DNA from: Phoma sp. XZ068 | Taxonomy: Eukaryota; Ascomycota; Dothideomycetes; Pleosporales; Didymellaceae | DNA: 64,000 nt | Direction of reading: 5' to 3' | Assembly (NCBI GenBank): GCA_004835665.1 | Contig: RBKR01000002.1 | Span: 1,364,001 to 1,428,000 of the forward strand | In this document: positions 41,416 to 53,658 of the stretch, one piece after another | Layout of the letters: the number at the start of each line of letters is the position of its first letter | Position numbering within the stretch: the stretch's first letter is position 1 | Notes under the pieces: model-generated | Databases searched by the model: none | Seen by the model: only the letters and a program-made list of their open reading frames with translations | Told to the model about the DNA's origin: nothing | Position numbers and translations under genes: made by a program

Positions 41416-42861
41416 TGTGGTAGGGCAAGTTGTGACGAGGCGATCGTCTCGTCTCGTGTGCGCCCAAAGGAATGAGCGAGGCGCTAAATTTCAACCAGCC
41501 ACGAGTTGAGCCGCATGCCCCTCACTAGCCACTATCACGTGGGTTGTACGAATTCAGGGCAAGACTGCTGTACGCAAATACTTTTGATGTCTCTGGTACG
41601 CTTCGAAGCGGAGTAGGACGGATGATTTCTCAGATAGTAAGGTCCGCACCCGTCACGGTGCTGACGCACAGATGCATGAACTTTGGCTTCAATGTTTCGT
41701 CTAAGCAGGTAGCCTTCCAGAAAGCCATCAATGTAGCGTCGAAGTCAGACGTCGCAAAGTCCGCAAGGCATCCCGCACGAGTAATCGCCACTTGTTGTTT
41801 GGCACCGATAGTTTTCCGGGCGGTAGCAAGGCAGAGCTGACCAGACTCGATGAACGCCGTCGCGCTTCCCCACAAGCTCGCTTGTTGATCCGCGCAGTGA
41901 CTTCTGCGACGACTTTGGAGCACAACTTCCTGGTAAAGAACTTCTCCTCCCCGCTTCATCACGGCCGTCGCAAATACGTTGTTATCCGTTCCGTCTCTCC
42001 TCCGGTGCTCATTTAGTACTCTTGTCCGGTTCTTCGAGGCTAACCTGCCTGAAGCATCCAGTGTCCGGTCTTAGCCTGCTAACCCGAAAGAGAGAAACTT
42101 GCTCACCTAGCGCCATCTTCACGACCTCCAGCATCCCACGACACTTTTGTACAGCCCAACCAACGAGAGCCGTGCATTAACGCTGCAACCCCGAGTCAAC
42201 AGGCGTGCAACGAGAGGCTAAGAAGCTCGAGTGTCTCAAAAATCGCTTGCCGCTCGCTCCGTTGCCGCAGGAATCAGGCGCAAACCACAGTGAACGACAT
42301 CCACACTGACAGATACTCTCTGCGTGACGGATCGCCCCCGGCTCGTTTCTTCTGGCGCCATCACAAACGAAAGAGCGATCATTTCTGCTTTGTCGTACTC
42401 AGTCCACTCTCTTCGCTTTAACACCGCCCATCATTTTGCTTTTTGCCCAACATCAAGCGGCGGGATCCCGTCGGCAAGTCTCCGGTTGCAAGACATCTCC
42501 AGCCACGCGGGTACCGGACCCTTACAAGTCGCACAGGCCATATCCAGTCTCGAGCGGTTACTTGCACTTGTTTTCTCCCGACAAGACAGTATCTGCAGGG
42601 CACACAGGAGGGCAAAGTCGAGCCCAGTCAACGTCTTTGCCGTGTGACCAGGATTGGTGTCTGGCCCACAGCCGCATCGCCAACATCCAAGCGACACGCC
42701 ACTACCCCTCTGCAACATATTCTCCACGTGCGCTGAGCGCACCGAAGTCGAAAACACCCTCGTTGGAATCACCAATCCCGCTCAGTTTATCTCCCGGCGC
42801 ACCGCGGGTTCACTTGTTGTAGATTGAGCAAGTTTCGACAAACTTGTCTTAACCCCGCATC
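41416..42861. promoter_or_regulatory. Long divergent upstream region, EFM7 / copper-fist gene
   Basis: About 1.45 kb between two divergent starts. Several overlapping frames on both strands lack family features or splice structure, and I do not call genes. It is long enough to hold an extended leader for the copper-fist gene. Confidence 0.45.
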
Positions 42862-44784
42862 ATGTGGGCCGATATCAACGGAGAGCGCAAGAAGGTTGCC
42901 TGGTAAGTTCTATCTCATTCCAGCTTCCTGTGCGACGTCTCTTGCTCGTTATCCTCTACTTCGCGTATCAAATCTACGTGCGTCAATATTTTACCAGCAG
43001 GATGGACTTGCTGCAGCCAAGATACCCTTTTGGTTACTCTGTATTCACCCGCGGCTGTCAGTTCTGTTTAATCATTGGTCTTCCAATATCAGCATCATGA
43101 TAGATGGCCAGGAACTCGGCTCCATGACCGGGATGCTGGCTGTACCTTTTACTTACTCGATTTGACAAGCAACTTCACTGGTCCATGCTAACGTAGTGCC
43201 AGTGGCCCTTGCATTCGAGGACATCGCTCCTCAAAATGTGATCATCGGGATCGAGTCCTTGTTGAGGTCCGCAAACCTGGTCGACCACTGAGCAGTTGTC
43301 CCCATCCCATCGGTACATGCAGCTGCGAGCGGATTGTTATCAACTACACCATCCCCAAGACTTCAGAATGTGCTTGTCCATCAGAGCGAGCACAATCGGT
43401 GGCAGTTGCAGGCAGCAGCCGAATCTCAAAATCAAAACGGAGAACGACTGCGATACAATCCAGCTCCTTAGAGAAAGCCATCAAAGCCAGCCAAGACGCA
43501 GAGACTGACACCTCATCCTACAATACACCAACTGAGAGAAGTGCCAGCAATGAAGGATCACCTGCGTCAAGTGCAAGCTCAACCCCTCGCATGCTGCCCG
43601 CACAAAAGGAAGAGGGGTCAAGCTGCTGCAGACCCAAGGCCGCCGCACCACCAGTCACTCAGGGAGGAAGCTGTTGCAGCAGTACAGTGAAACAGCAACC
43701 TAGGCCAACACCAGCACCAACACCAGCTGCTGCTCCGGTCAAATCATCATGTTGTGCCAGCAAGTCACAGCCGAACAATGCCCCCAACCCCCAAACCGCT
43801 ACCCACAATATGGGCCAGCAGTTCCAGTTCCAGATTCACCCTCAGTTCAGGACGCCTCAATACCCAAACTACCCAGCACACTCTCCGGCAGCTCCGCCTC
43901 CTTTCGGCTTCGGTGCGCCAATATACAATCATGCCGCTGCAGCGTACCAACAATCAATAGCAGCGATGCCTATCAATGGCACGATGCATGGGGCGTTACC
44001 GCATCACTCTAACGGACACCAAATACCGCAGCACAATCCTGAGCACAACTGTCACTGTGGAGAAGGGTGTACCTGTTTTGGATGCGCAGCCCATCCGAAC
44101 AATGCTACCATGATGGAGTACGTCCGACTGATGGCGCAGTTCCAATACACGGGTGCATTTGGAGGCCAACAAGCACCTCTGTACGACATGCCTACCTACT
44201 CTCATCATCCTGGATTCGGCGCCGAGGCTAGTCCCGCGATGAGCTTTACACCACTACCTCAATCCTACGCTTCGTCAAACCCAGCACACATACCCTTTCA
44301 AACCAGCCTCGATGCAACCGTCATGACGGGCCAACCTCTCAACCTCGGCCGCGCCTGGCGCCAACCCTCCGTTTCAACACCGTCCATCGAACAGCCTCAA
44401 TTTCTCGACAGTGCAACACCCACCCCCACCGAATCCCAACTCAAACTCGAAATGGTGCCCCAGCCAACGACAACAGCAGCAGCCACGCCCGTCGCCGACA
44501 GCCCCAGCGGCAGCAACGAGGAAGACACGCCAACGCTTTCACCCTCGGCTTTTTTCTGGAACGAAATGGTCCTGCCAGGCTGCAACGACGCGACTGGAAC
44601 GTGTCAGTGTGGAGACGGATGTGAATGTGTCGGATGCTTGACGCACGGCGGACACAACGGAATTGCGCTTGAAGCGCCGAGCATGACCGAACATGAGCCG
44701 TTTCCGAGCTACACAGCCGCCGCGGGGTTGAATTTGGGGCTAGACGATGCAAACGGATTTCTGGGTTTCAGCCCTGCGGGATGA
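42862..44784 (+). CDS. Copper-fist transcription factor (MAC1/CUF1/ACE1 type)
   Basis: Exon 1 42862-42902, intron 42903-43202 (300 nt, GTAAGT...GCCAG with a CTAAC branch ten bases before the end), exon 2 43203-44784; 540 aa. The join completes the zinc-binding copper fist: ERKKVACGPCIRGHRSSKCD then HRDRVLVEVRKPGRP, with ligands C14, C17, C26 and H28. The acceptor six bases upstream (43196) would insert two residues and spoil the C-X2-C spacing. Two copper-sensor-like clusters lie in the C-terminal half: CHCGEGCTCFGCAAH (from about 295) and CQCGDGCECVGCLTH (from about 481), both CXCX3CXCX2CX2H, as in Mac1-type repeats. Three SCC motifs occur between about residues 90 and 165. It is a nuclear regulator of copper uptake or detoxification; which of the two is not decidable here. 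Confidence 0.9.
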
Positions 44785-45702
44785 CAGTCCTCTCGAACGA
44801 CGGGTCATGGCTGATGCATGAGACGGCATTTTTTCTTTTCAGGGGCGGGGGAGTTTTTTACTACACTTTTCGTTGTACATGTTTGAGCTGGGAAAGCGCA
44901 TTCGCGCACAGCTACTTCTAGATACGGATGCATCTCAACTGAATTCATTATTGCATATGAGGATGGATAGAATGTTGCATCGACCGATACCCATAGGTTG
45001 TCGATGTTTACGGCAGATTAGCCTGAATGAATGTCATGGAACAGAGTTTTCGCCAGTGTCGCAGATATCAATTATATGTCATTGTACGAAGGATCATCAT
45101 GTTTTGACTCTTGTATTGAGCTTGATGATTTTGACCGAGAGGTACGCGGAATTTAAATTCAGTACATCACCTGCAAGGATCATGTTTCGACTTTTGCGTT
45201 GCACTTTATGATTTTCAACGAGAAGTACGCTGAATATGAATTCCGTAAACCACCTGCAACGCGTTGCCACGCCTAGCGGCTACGCCTGAACACCTCCGAC
45301 GGAGTATTTCGAAACGAGCTAAAACTTCCAAGTAGGCCGCCAGCATTGATCATTTTCAAAGATAGTTGGATAATAACGCCGTCCTATGTATACGTATGCT
45401 CATTTTGAGACTAGGTATTTGATGTAGCAGCTGTAACGAGTTGAATGCTAGTGGGAAAAGAAGGAAGGGGACGCAATCCGAGAGTATGATACAGATGAAT
45501 TGAATTGGGGATCTGGATGAGATCCGATGGGTCCTTCAAGATAGCGCAAAGATTTAATGAGTAGGTGCCCGGCGCGGAGAAGTATGAACCAAAATGTGAG
45601 AAGGTACATGAGATCGTGAGATCCGGAATGTAGAAACAATGGACAAAGAAGGCCGCTGAAGCGAGAGTATAGCCAAGGGAATGCACTCGCTGTAGCCGAT
45701 GA
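44785..45702. other. Intergenic region between convergent genes
   Basis: About 920 bp shared by the 3' flanks of the copper-fist and SUN genes. It contains an imperfect AT-rich duplication around 45120-45240 (both copies with GGATCAT... and CGAGA..GTACGC.GAAT). No gene seen. Confidence 0.5.
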
Positions 45703-47203
45703 CTAGTCATCGGTGAGAACCAGAGTGAGCGTACTGCCCTCCTTGATGCCAGCGGTACAGCCATCCTTGATGCTGTCGAACCACTTATCGCCTTGGCCAT
45801 ACTTGCCCGTCGAGGCCTTGTACTTGCAGTTGTTCGTAACACCATCACCTTTGAACGTGATAGAGTAGTCAAGTCTTTCGTTCCAGTTCAGCTCGTTTTG
45901 TTTCAAGCTGGAGTAGCCAACGTTGGAGGCAATGTCGTCGAAGGAAGTACCGAATATAGTCGGTGACCAATTGCCGACACCCTTGCCATCTTGGCCCCAT
46001 GTACAGGCCTCGCTCTCGGGGATACCCTGCTTGTTGACATAGTAGTGGGCTGAAGTTGGCTTGCCCTCCCAGAAGAAGTACTTGCTTTGGTCTGGGTTAG
46101 CCAAGTATCCTGTCTCGCCAGGCCCAACCGTGAGCGGGAAAGTCATTGACTCCGTGCCTAGAGAATTAGCTATGTTAGGATGACAGGACTGGAGGCTGCT
46201 TACCAGGGTAGTCAGTGCGGCAAATCGAGACCGACTTCGACAGCTTGTTTTGTACCTTGACAGTCATCTTGTTAGAGCCCTTGCCACAAAGTGTTTTGCC
46301 AATGGACCCATCGGCCATCTCCAGCATGCCTTGATCATTACAGTACAGGCCGCCGACAGTCTGGCCTGTCTTCCCTTGCTTCTTGGGGAAGGACAGCTTG
46401 AGATAAGGATTCGGGCAACCGTAAGAACAATAGGTTCCTTCAGTGCAGCAGGAGCCGTCAGAGCACGAACCCTTGACAACCGTCCTGATGTTATCGAAGC
46501 CATCACCGCCACGGTACCCAGGATCCTGGATGCCGGACCAACCACCCAAGCCTTCGTTCTTCAGAGGCATTGCTCCATAGCCGTAGGGGAATTGGCTACA
46601 TGGAATGACACCGTTAGGGAAGGTTTTGTCGCATGATGCACAGTTACCGTTCTCGTTGACCAGATCGTTAGGGTCATCTGGGGACGCGTCCGGTGCTGAA
46701 GCGGGAGCTTGTGGCGGTGACGGAGTGGGAGTCTGTGGTTGTGGCGGAGCGGGAGCCTGTGGTTGTTGCGGAGCAGGTGCTGAGGAAGCAGGCGCGGTTA
46801 TAGGTGGTGCCTCTTTATTGGGAGGGGCAGGTGCCTGTGTCTCAATCTGTTGGACCTGTGTGGTCGTTGATTGTTTCTGAATCGGCTCCTTCACCGCACT
46901 TGATGAAATTGGCGGGCTCGTGGGGAGTGCAACAGGCCCTTTCGTAGAACTTGACAGAATGCCATCGTCACCCCAGCGAAGAGTACCATTTTCAATACCT
47001 CGACGAGCCTCATCCTCGGAGATCAGGTGGCCGTCCAACTCGTACACGATGACAGTCGCAATTGGCGCAGGCGCGTACAAGGCGGCATCTGGGCGAGCCA
47101 TGCGCCCTACGTGAGCTTGAGCATGACGGTGAATACGATGGTGAGGCTTCGCTGCAGTGACTGCAGCCGCGGCTGCAATGATAGCAATGTATTGGTATCT
47201 CAT
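45703..47203 (-). CDS. SUN-family secreted cell-wall protein (GH132; SIM1/UTH1/SUN4 type)
   Basis: Exons 47203-46204 and 46157-45703, intron 46158-46203 (46 nt, GTAAGC...CTCTAG); 484 aa. A signal peptide (MRYQYIAIIAAAAAVTAA) and His/Pro-rich linker precede the SUN domain. The domain begins CASCDKTFPNGVIPCSQFPY and GLGGWSGIQDPGYRGGDGFD. Cysteine-rich elements CSDGSCCTEGTYCSYGCPN and the ending IKEGSTLTLVLTDD follow. The intron joins CRTDYPG to TESMTFPLTV. SUN proteins act on beta-glucan in septation and wall remodelling; the CAZy family is GH132. The Pro/Gln/Ala-rich region around residues 105-180 is low complexity and variable in the family. Confidence 0.92.
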
Positions 47204-48864
47204 GGCGCTGTTGTTACTTCACACGCGCTCTGATTGGGCGTTGCCAGAAACTGTAGCCATGCTCTGTCAGTGTTCTGCTGCCAGGAAGGAGTCAGACAAA
47301 ATACCTGTTCGGCGCGCAAGTAAGTGCGTCTAAGACTCTGCGTGGTGATCTGCGGGTGTATGTCTCCGATTTGGTGTTTTGTGCGTTCGTTGTGGTGCTT
47401 ATGGTGAACCACAAACCTGGAATGCAGAAGGAGCGTGTGATATATACGGATGGTGCAAAAGGAGGGGACTGGAAGGGACTCCAAAGAGGTTACGGAAAGA
47501 AAGACGTGTACGAGGTGCGAGCCACAGCTGAGTGTTCTGTTGCAGGAGTGAGCCACCTGCAGGTAGAAGAGGGCAAGGATCGCGGCGTTTGTTTGTATCA
47601 AGCGCGTGCCAAGCGAAGTGTTCGCGCGTGCTCGCCAGGAAGGCGCAGTGAAGGTGAGAAATGCAACGTACCCCGATCTGGATTGGTCCTTTCGAGCACT
47701 GCCCACGGGGACTCTATCGGATATTTGGCCAGATGCGGGAATTAGTTTCAGCAACGATCGTATAGCATAGGGCAACGAACGACGAGAATGTGAGACAATG
47801 TACGGTAGACTGTGAGAAAGGAGGGACTAAATCAAAGCAACGTGGGAACGAGTGGCAGGAGAGACATTTTGAGGACAGCTGCCCTAAGGACAAGGGGTAG
47901 ATTGAGAAGCACCAGCTTGTAACACGGTGGCCACAATCAGAGTCCACCTGTATCGCCATTTCATCTTATGGTGGTTGCACAGTGAGTTGTTTGTACGCTC
48001 GTTTGAATGTGAACGACCTCTTCAGACGACGAGCCGCAGCTGGATTTGCTTTGCGGCTCGGTCTCTAGCGTCATTGCGTAAGATCGTTCAGAAGTTTCCA
48101 GTCGGATGAAGAGAGCGCGCATGGCTGCCGGTTGTCTCGCCTTACGTGCATGCAGGTGATACGGACTGTTGTGCGACCCTGGGTCCCTGACTGGTCCACA
48201 AGGGGCTATCGATCGCCAACATTCCACAAGATGAGAATGTGTCACCGAAGGAGATATGACGAGTTTCCTTTGGGCAAGTCTAAATCTGCTATATTAGGTT
48301 GTCGCCCCCGAAGAATGCCAATAGGTTCTGCTGCGCCTACGAGATTGGACTGGTGCTGTTGTTTGTCAACATACCCCAGCGACCCTGAGCTAGCAACATC
48401 AATATAACTAGCTCCTATACCCTCACTGCCTTGCGGGGTCTACATTGGTATGTGGCGATGTTGTTCCATGTGCTCCATTCGCGGCCGTTGTGCAAGCGGG
48501 TGTGCAGCACTCCGAAGCGGAGGGCGACACTCAATGTCAAACATGTAGTATATCGGCCCTAGCATGATATGTGATAATACACAAGATAAAGACAGAACGA
48601 GCTGAGGTGGAGTGTAAGACTGGTGGACGAAGTAAAGTCGACGTCGAAAGAGAGACACTCGACGCTAATGCAAGCCCCGCATGCATCAATGCCGAGAAAC
48701 AGTTACAGTATGTCGAGACGTGGCGTGAGTGGCACAGTTCTAGGCATGCGTAGGTACAGGTATCGTGTTGTGCATGATGTTGATCATAATGTGCTAGTTT
48801 GATGATAGCTGAACGCTCAATATGCACTGCAGTCGTACTCTTGAACGACTGACAAACAGGTAGT
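47204..48864. other. Intergenic region, no gene seen
   Basis: About 1.66 kb, upstream of the SUN gene and downstream of BZZ1. Overlapping frames at 47356-47745 and on the other strand have no family features and no splice structure. Confidence 0.5.
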
Positions 48865-51433
48865 CTATACCTGCTGAATGTAATTCGCAGGAACGCTCCG
48901 TACTACACCATCCTTCTCGACATCTGCCCAACCATCTCCAGCATCCATGTTGATAAGAACGAAGCGCTCGCCCTCAGCCATTGAGTGCTCCACGTCGCTC
49001 TGTGCATTGTACTCATAGAGCGCTTCAACGTATTTGAGCTTTTTCGCGCCGCGCTTGGGTGCCACAGCCGGGCCCTTCTTCTTACCACCAGTCAATTGAG
49101 CTGCAAGATTTGTTGTAGAGGCCGATGACGCAGAATATGTCGAGTCAGGCCGTGTTGAAGAGAAGGTGGATGCAGTAGTGGGTGGGGTCGCTGCAGCAAG
49201 AATTTCAACATACGAGGCAGGCACAAGACCCTCCTTGGCTCCAGCGCGGACTTTAATCCAACCAGACCCGTCTGTACAGTCTGTAAGCGACATGTCCAGA
49301 AGATACTGAAACATGGGTGTGAGTTTTAGAGAGGACCTACCATCAGGTTCCAGGATGGTGACGTCCCGCCCATCGGCAACCGTCAATTCGCCATCGCCAC
49401 CAGCTTCATAGGCGTACAGCATCCTGCCCTTAACCTCTGGCGCGCTTGATGATGCGGGAGGAGGAGCGTCATCATCGGCTTTGATGTATGCAGCAGGCGG
49501 TGGCGCAACGACTCGGTGTTTCCTCGCGCCAGTCGCAGGTGGCTGCTTCTTCTCTGCTGGTGGCTCCTCAACAGTTGGTGACATCCCTCCGGAGATCGAT
49601 CTGTGAGCTGTCGCAGAATAGCCAGAGCTGAGTGTATTCATCGAGTTCACGGTATCGCTCCTGCCGAGCCGCGGCATATCAGCCTGTGACCCTGTAGCGG
49701 CGCCGTTTGTTGATGTCACAGCATGTGAAGCTTTCTGCCGCTCCTCTTTGAGCTTCTTCTTCTCCTCTTTTGTCTGCTCTCCTGGGCAATCTGCAGGTAC
49801 TTTCAGCTCACACTTGCTGTGACAAGTATAACCACAATCTCGGCAATCGAAGCCTTTCGCGGATAACCCCCATATCCGATCTCCACACAGATCACAATTT
49901 GTGGGTATCTTGAAAGTCTGGGACTTGAAGTTGTGGTTTCTTGCACCAATGCTGACGTCACCAACGACCGAGGTGATCGTCTGGACTTCGACTTCAGCGC
50001 TGACCTTCTGCTTCTCGATCTCGTGCGCGGCTTCTTGGATAGCAAAGATGGCGCGGACTACGTCGACTTCGTCCCTCTTGTCCTTCCCCTCTCGGATGTT
50101 TCGCCGTACTGCCTTGGCATTCTCCACCTCTTTCAGTTTCTTGTCAAGGTCGCGTCGGTAATCTCCTAACGACCCTTTGGTCTTCAGCAAGACATTTCGT
50201 AAGAAAGTGACTGCAGATTCGTCCACAGCAAGACTCCCATCGTCGAGCCAAACCGGACTCGGTTCAAATTGGAAGTCGCTAGGTTCGTGGAACCCACCAG
50301 CGTTGTGTCTTACAAACATCATGGAGTCGAGGAGAGGGTTATTGCGGGGGATCTCGGAGGAAAGGTGTTGCAGATATTCTGTGCTGCGTGTGAGAGTCTG
50401 CGTCTCAATCGAAGCGGCAAGGGACCAGATTGCATTGAGCTTGTTGACGCGAGTTTCTGAAAGATCCTGCATGCTCTGTTTCCCTTGTTAGTTCCCAGCT
50501 CGTATGTAGAGAGAGGAGAACTTACATCCAAAAGTTCGGGGACGTATTCGTGGTAGTACATTTGCTTTTGCTTGTTCGTGACGTTGATGGTGATGAGGTA
50601 GGTGTTTTTGACGTTGCGCATTTCGACCTGGTGCTGCTCAAAAGCATTGCGTGCCTTGTTTTTGCCATGGTCGAAAGCCCCGTCCAGTTTCTTGCGGCGG
50701 TTCTCTACCTCCTGGCACACACTGTCATACTTGCCCTTTGTCTTACGGAGTTCGCCGTACTGTCCATCCCTTTCCTTCTCGAGCTTCGCCGCATAATCGC
50801 CGTGGAGCTTGCGAAGCTCTTCGGTTCGAGTCGCAAGAGTCTTCAACGGGTCGGCGAGCTGGGAGATGAGGGCGGCAGCAAACTGCTCGTGCTCGGTCGC
50901 GCGTTGTTCGAGTGTGTTCAGTTGGGCCCCCCACGTGGTCATGGAGGCACTGCGGCCAACTATCAGCAGATGTCACTCTTGGTGGCAGATCCCAAGCCGT
51001 ACCTTTCCAGTGAACCTGGGGTTACCGTTGGCATGTCGCCAACACTCAGGCTGCTCACTTTCCGCGCCTTCTTCTCATAGTACTTCTTTGCTAATGCGCT
51101 GAGCTTTTGAGAATACTCCTTCTCTATAGCACTCCGTTCCCGGTAGAACTGCTGGATGTCGTCGAGCCATGTAATGCCTCCAGAGACCTAGGCCTCGTCA
51201 TCAGCATGCGAATAGGATGGGCGGCAGGAGCGGTGCACATGGGCGGCGGAGCGCAGTGCTGCATATCACGAGGTGTCGTAGGGTGATTTGGTAACATACC
51301 CAAGCGTTGACCGTCTTGAAGCCATCCTGTGAATTATCCGCGTCAGTCCATGTTGCGGCGGTGCAGTCTGGGGGGCCCGGCAGCCGTATACCTTCAACTC
51401 AGCGCCGAATTGGGGTGCAATGTCGACCTCCAT
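48865..51433 (-). CDS. BZZ1: F-BAR/C1/SH3 actin-patch protein
   Basis: Six exons: 51433-51392, 51326-51300, 51187-51003, 50949-50526, 50475-49341, 49280-48865; introns 65, 112, 53, 50 and 60 nt; 742 aa. The N-terminal F-BAR domain begins MEVDIAPQFGAELK then DGFKTVNAW and GGITWLDDIQQFYRERSAIE. A C1 zinc finger lies at about 405-455 (FKIPTNCDLCGDRIWGLSAK, CRDCGYTCHSKC). Two SH3 domains follow, one around 560-625 (GRMLYAYEAGGDGELTVADG, SGWIKVRAGAKEGLVPASYV) and one at the C-terminus (VEALYEYNAQSDVEHSMAEG). Bzz1 binds the WASP homologue Las17 and type I myosins to promote Arp2/3 actin assembly at endocytic sites. The last intron (49281-49340) is in frame with no stop; it interrupts the first SH3 domain and its removal restores the family spacing. 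Divergent from DBP5. Confidence 0.93.
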
Positions 51434-52079
51434 GGTGCTGCAGGCGTCGTGGAGCAGATGCTAGTGCATGTGCGATCGGCGCATCGAACCAGAAAGGAGA
51501 GTTGGCTCGTAGGGAGCGGTGCTGGAGGGCCTCGGGGCTCCAACTGGCGGCCCAATTGTGGTGGGGCTCGAATGGAGGCGGTGCGCGCCGAGCAGGGTGG
51601 CCGGGATCTTTGCCGTGATGCTTTGGCACCGCGTAATTGCTAGCACTGCGCAAGGCCTGGTCTTGAGCTGCCTGTCTTGGAGAGGGTCATTGTGAATGAC
51701 GACAGCCTGGCCTGCATTGCTTCCACGCTTCAGGCACAACTGCTGCTCATGCAGCTGTCGCCTTGCCGCCTAAAGCAGCCTAGCGCTCGCGCACCTTCCG
51801 CCTGGAACTTCCCCGCGATGAGCGCACCAAATAGCTTTTGTTCGCGTTGCTTTGATCTGCTAAACAACGAAACGCACTTGCATTGATACCCACGCCCGAC
51901 ACGCCCAATTGCCTTGACGTGCCATCCACGCTCGCACCGCACGACAGCCTTGTTCGAGCGATTATTGGACCCCCTCAACACGCTTGAACGTGCCCCGCCG
52001 TCACTCTCCTTCGTCGCAACCTGCGTCACCCTCGACCCTCACACAGTCGCGCTCGACCGCAGAACCACCCTTCTTCACC
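51434..52079. promoter_or_regulatory. Divergent promoter region, BZZ1 / DBP5
   Basis: 646 bp between head-to-head start codons. No TATA box or known element identified by eye. Confidence 0.55.
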
Positions 52080-53658
52080 ATGTCTTCCACTGAAGAGCCA
52101 ACCGCAGTGCCTCCAGTGGAGGAGACCCCGGCAGAGGAAAGCTCGGTTGCAGAGGCCCAAGTCGACGGCAGCGGACCTCCAGGAAACGGCTCTAACATGG
52201 TCGAGACTGAGTTCAACGTCGAGGTGAAGCTTGCAGATATGCAGGCGGACCCCAACAACCCTCTGTTCTCTGCAAAGACGTTCGAGGAGCTCAAGCTGTA
52301 AGCCGACAAGTCACTGCGCAAACACTGGTGAACCGTGGACTAACTGTAACAGCTCTGACGACCTTCTCCAAGGTATCCGCTCCATGAACTTCCGCAAACC
52401 ATCGAAGATCCAGGAGAAAGCTCTGCCTCTGCTACTCATGGACCCGCCTACAAACATGATTGCGCAGTCGCAGTCTGGAACTGGCAAAACCGCTGCCTTC
52501 TCCCTGAACTGTCTGTCGCGTGTCGACATTTCACAGGTGAAGCCGCAGGCATTGGTGCTCGCACCTAGCCGAGAGCTCGCACGTCAGATTCTGGGAGTCA
52601 TTACACACATGGGCCAGTTTATGGAAGGTCTGAAGACAATGGCAGCCATCCCCGACCCCTCCAGGCGTGGCATGAAGTATGAGGCGCACATTCTCGTGGG
52701 CACACCAGGAACCGTCACAGACATGCTGAGGAGACGCTTGATCGACCACACAGGCATCAAGATTTTGGTGCTGGACGAGGCTGACAACATGCTTGACCAG
52801 CAAGGTCTGGGTGAGCAGTGCACCCGTGTCAAGTCGTAAGTACAAGTCTACAATATTGTCCATGTGATACTGACGACCACAGGATGCTTCCCAAGGACTG
52901 CCAGACAGTACTCTTCTCTGCCACATTCCCTCCAAATGTCATCTCATACGCCAACCGCTTCGCACCAAAGGCTAACGTGCTTACCCTGGCCCACGAGGAT
53001 CTGACTATCGAGGGCATCAAGCAGCTGTATATCGATATTGACAAGGACAACGACAAGTACGCGACGCTGTTGAAGTTCTACGGTCTCATGACACAAGCTT
53101 CCTCAATCATCTTTGTGCGAACCCGCAGAACTGCAGAGGAGCTCGAACGTCGCATGGTCGCAGAGGGACACAAGGTCGCGCAGCTCAGTGGTGCCTTGGA
53201 AGGCCCTGACCGTGACAGGATCATCGATCAGTTCAGGTCCGGTGAAGCCAAAGTGTTGATTACGACAAACGTTCTCGCACGTGGGATAGATGTGCAGTCC
53301 GTGACGATGGTCATCAACTACGTAAGTCTCGCGCACGTAAGCGATCTCAATATTATACTGACAATCCTAGGACGTTCCCACCATGGCTAACGGCCGTGAC
53401 GCGGACCCCGAGACATATCTGCACCGCATCGGTCGTACCGGACGATTCGGACGTGTTGGTGTTGCTCTAACCTTCGTGCACGACAAGGACAGCTGGCAGC
53501 AGTTGAACGATATTGCGGTTTACTTCAAGACCGACCTTGTCCCTATCGACACGAGCGACTGGGACGCAGTCGAAGAGCTGATCCAGAAGGTCATCAAGAG
53601 CTCCAGGGCTGGCAAGACGACCAAGGAAATGAACGACATCGTTGCCGGTGATGCCTAG
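52080..53658 (+). CDS. DBP5: DEAD-box ATP-dependent RNA helicase of mRNA export
   Basis: Exons 52080-52297, 52353-52835, 52883-53321, 53371-53658; introns 55, 47 and 49 nt, all GTAAG...AG; 475 aa. Dbp5 remodels mRNPs on the cytoplasmic face of the nuclear pore with Gle1 and also acts in translation termination. An acidic N-terminus is followed by the Q-motif region (MNFRKPSKIQEKALPLLL), Walker A (AQSQSGTGKTAAF), motif Ia (LAPSRELARQ), GTPGTV, DEAD in LVLDEADNMLDQQG, SAT in LFSATFPPNV, and domain-2 motifs IIFVRTRRTAEEL, VLITTNVLARGIDVQSV and YLHRIGRTGRFGRVG. The DVPTMANG segment and the ending region EELIQKVIKSS are typical of DBP5. The ATG at 52080 gives MSSTEEPTAV. Confidence 0.96.

Noticed and set aside
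41544..42820. Several overlapping 60-130 codon frames on both strands
   Set aside because: None shows family features, consistent splice signals or a start context better than its neighbours.
43197..43202. Copper-fist acceptor at 43196
   Set aside because: It keeps frame but gives C-X4-C spacing in the copper fist; the acceptor at 43202 restores canonical C-X2-C with a well-placed branch point.
47356..47745. 129-codon plus frame upstream of the SUN gene
   Set aside because: No family features; an overlapping open frame on the other strand is equally long.
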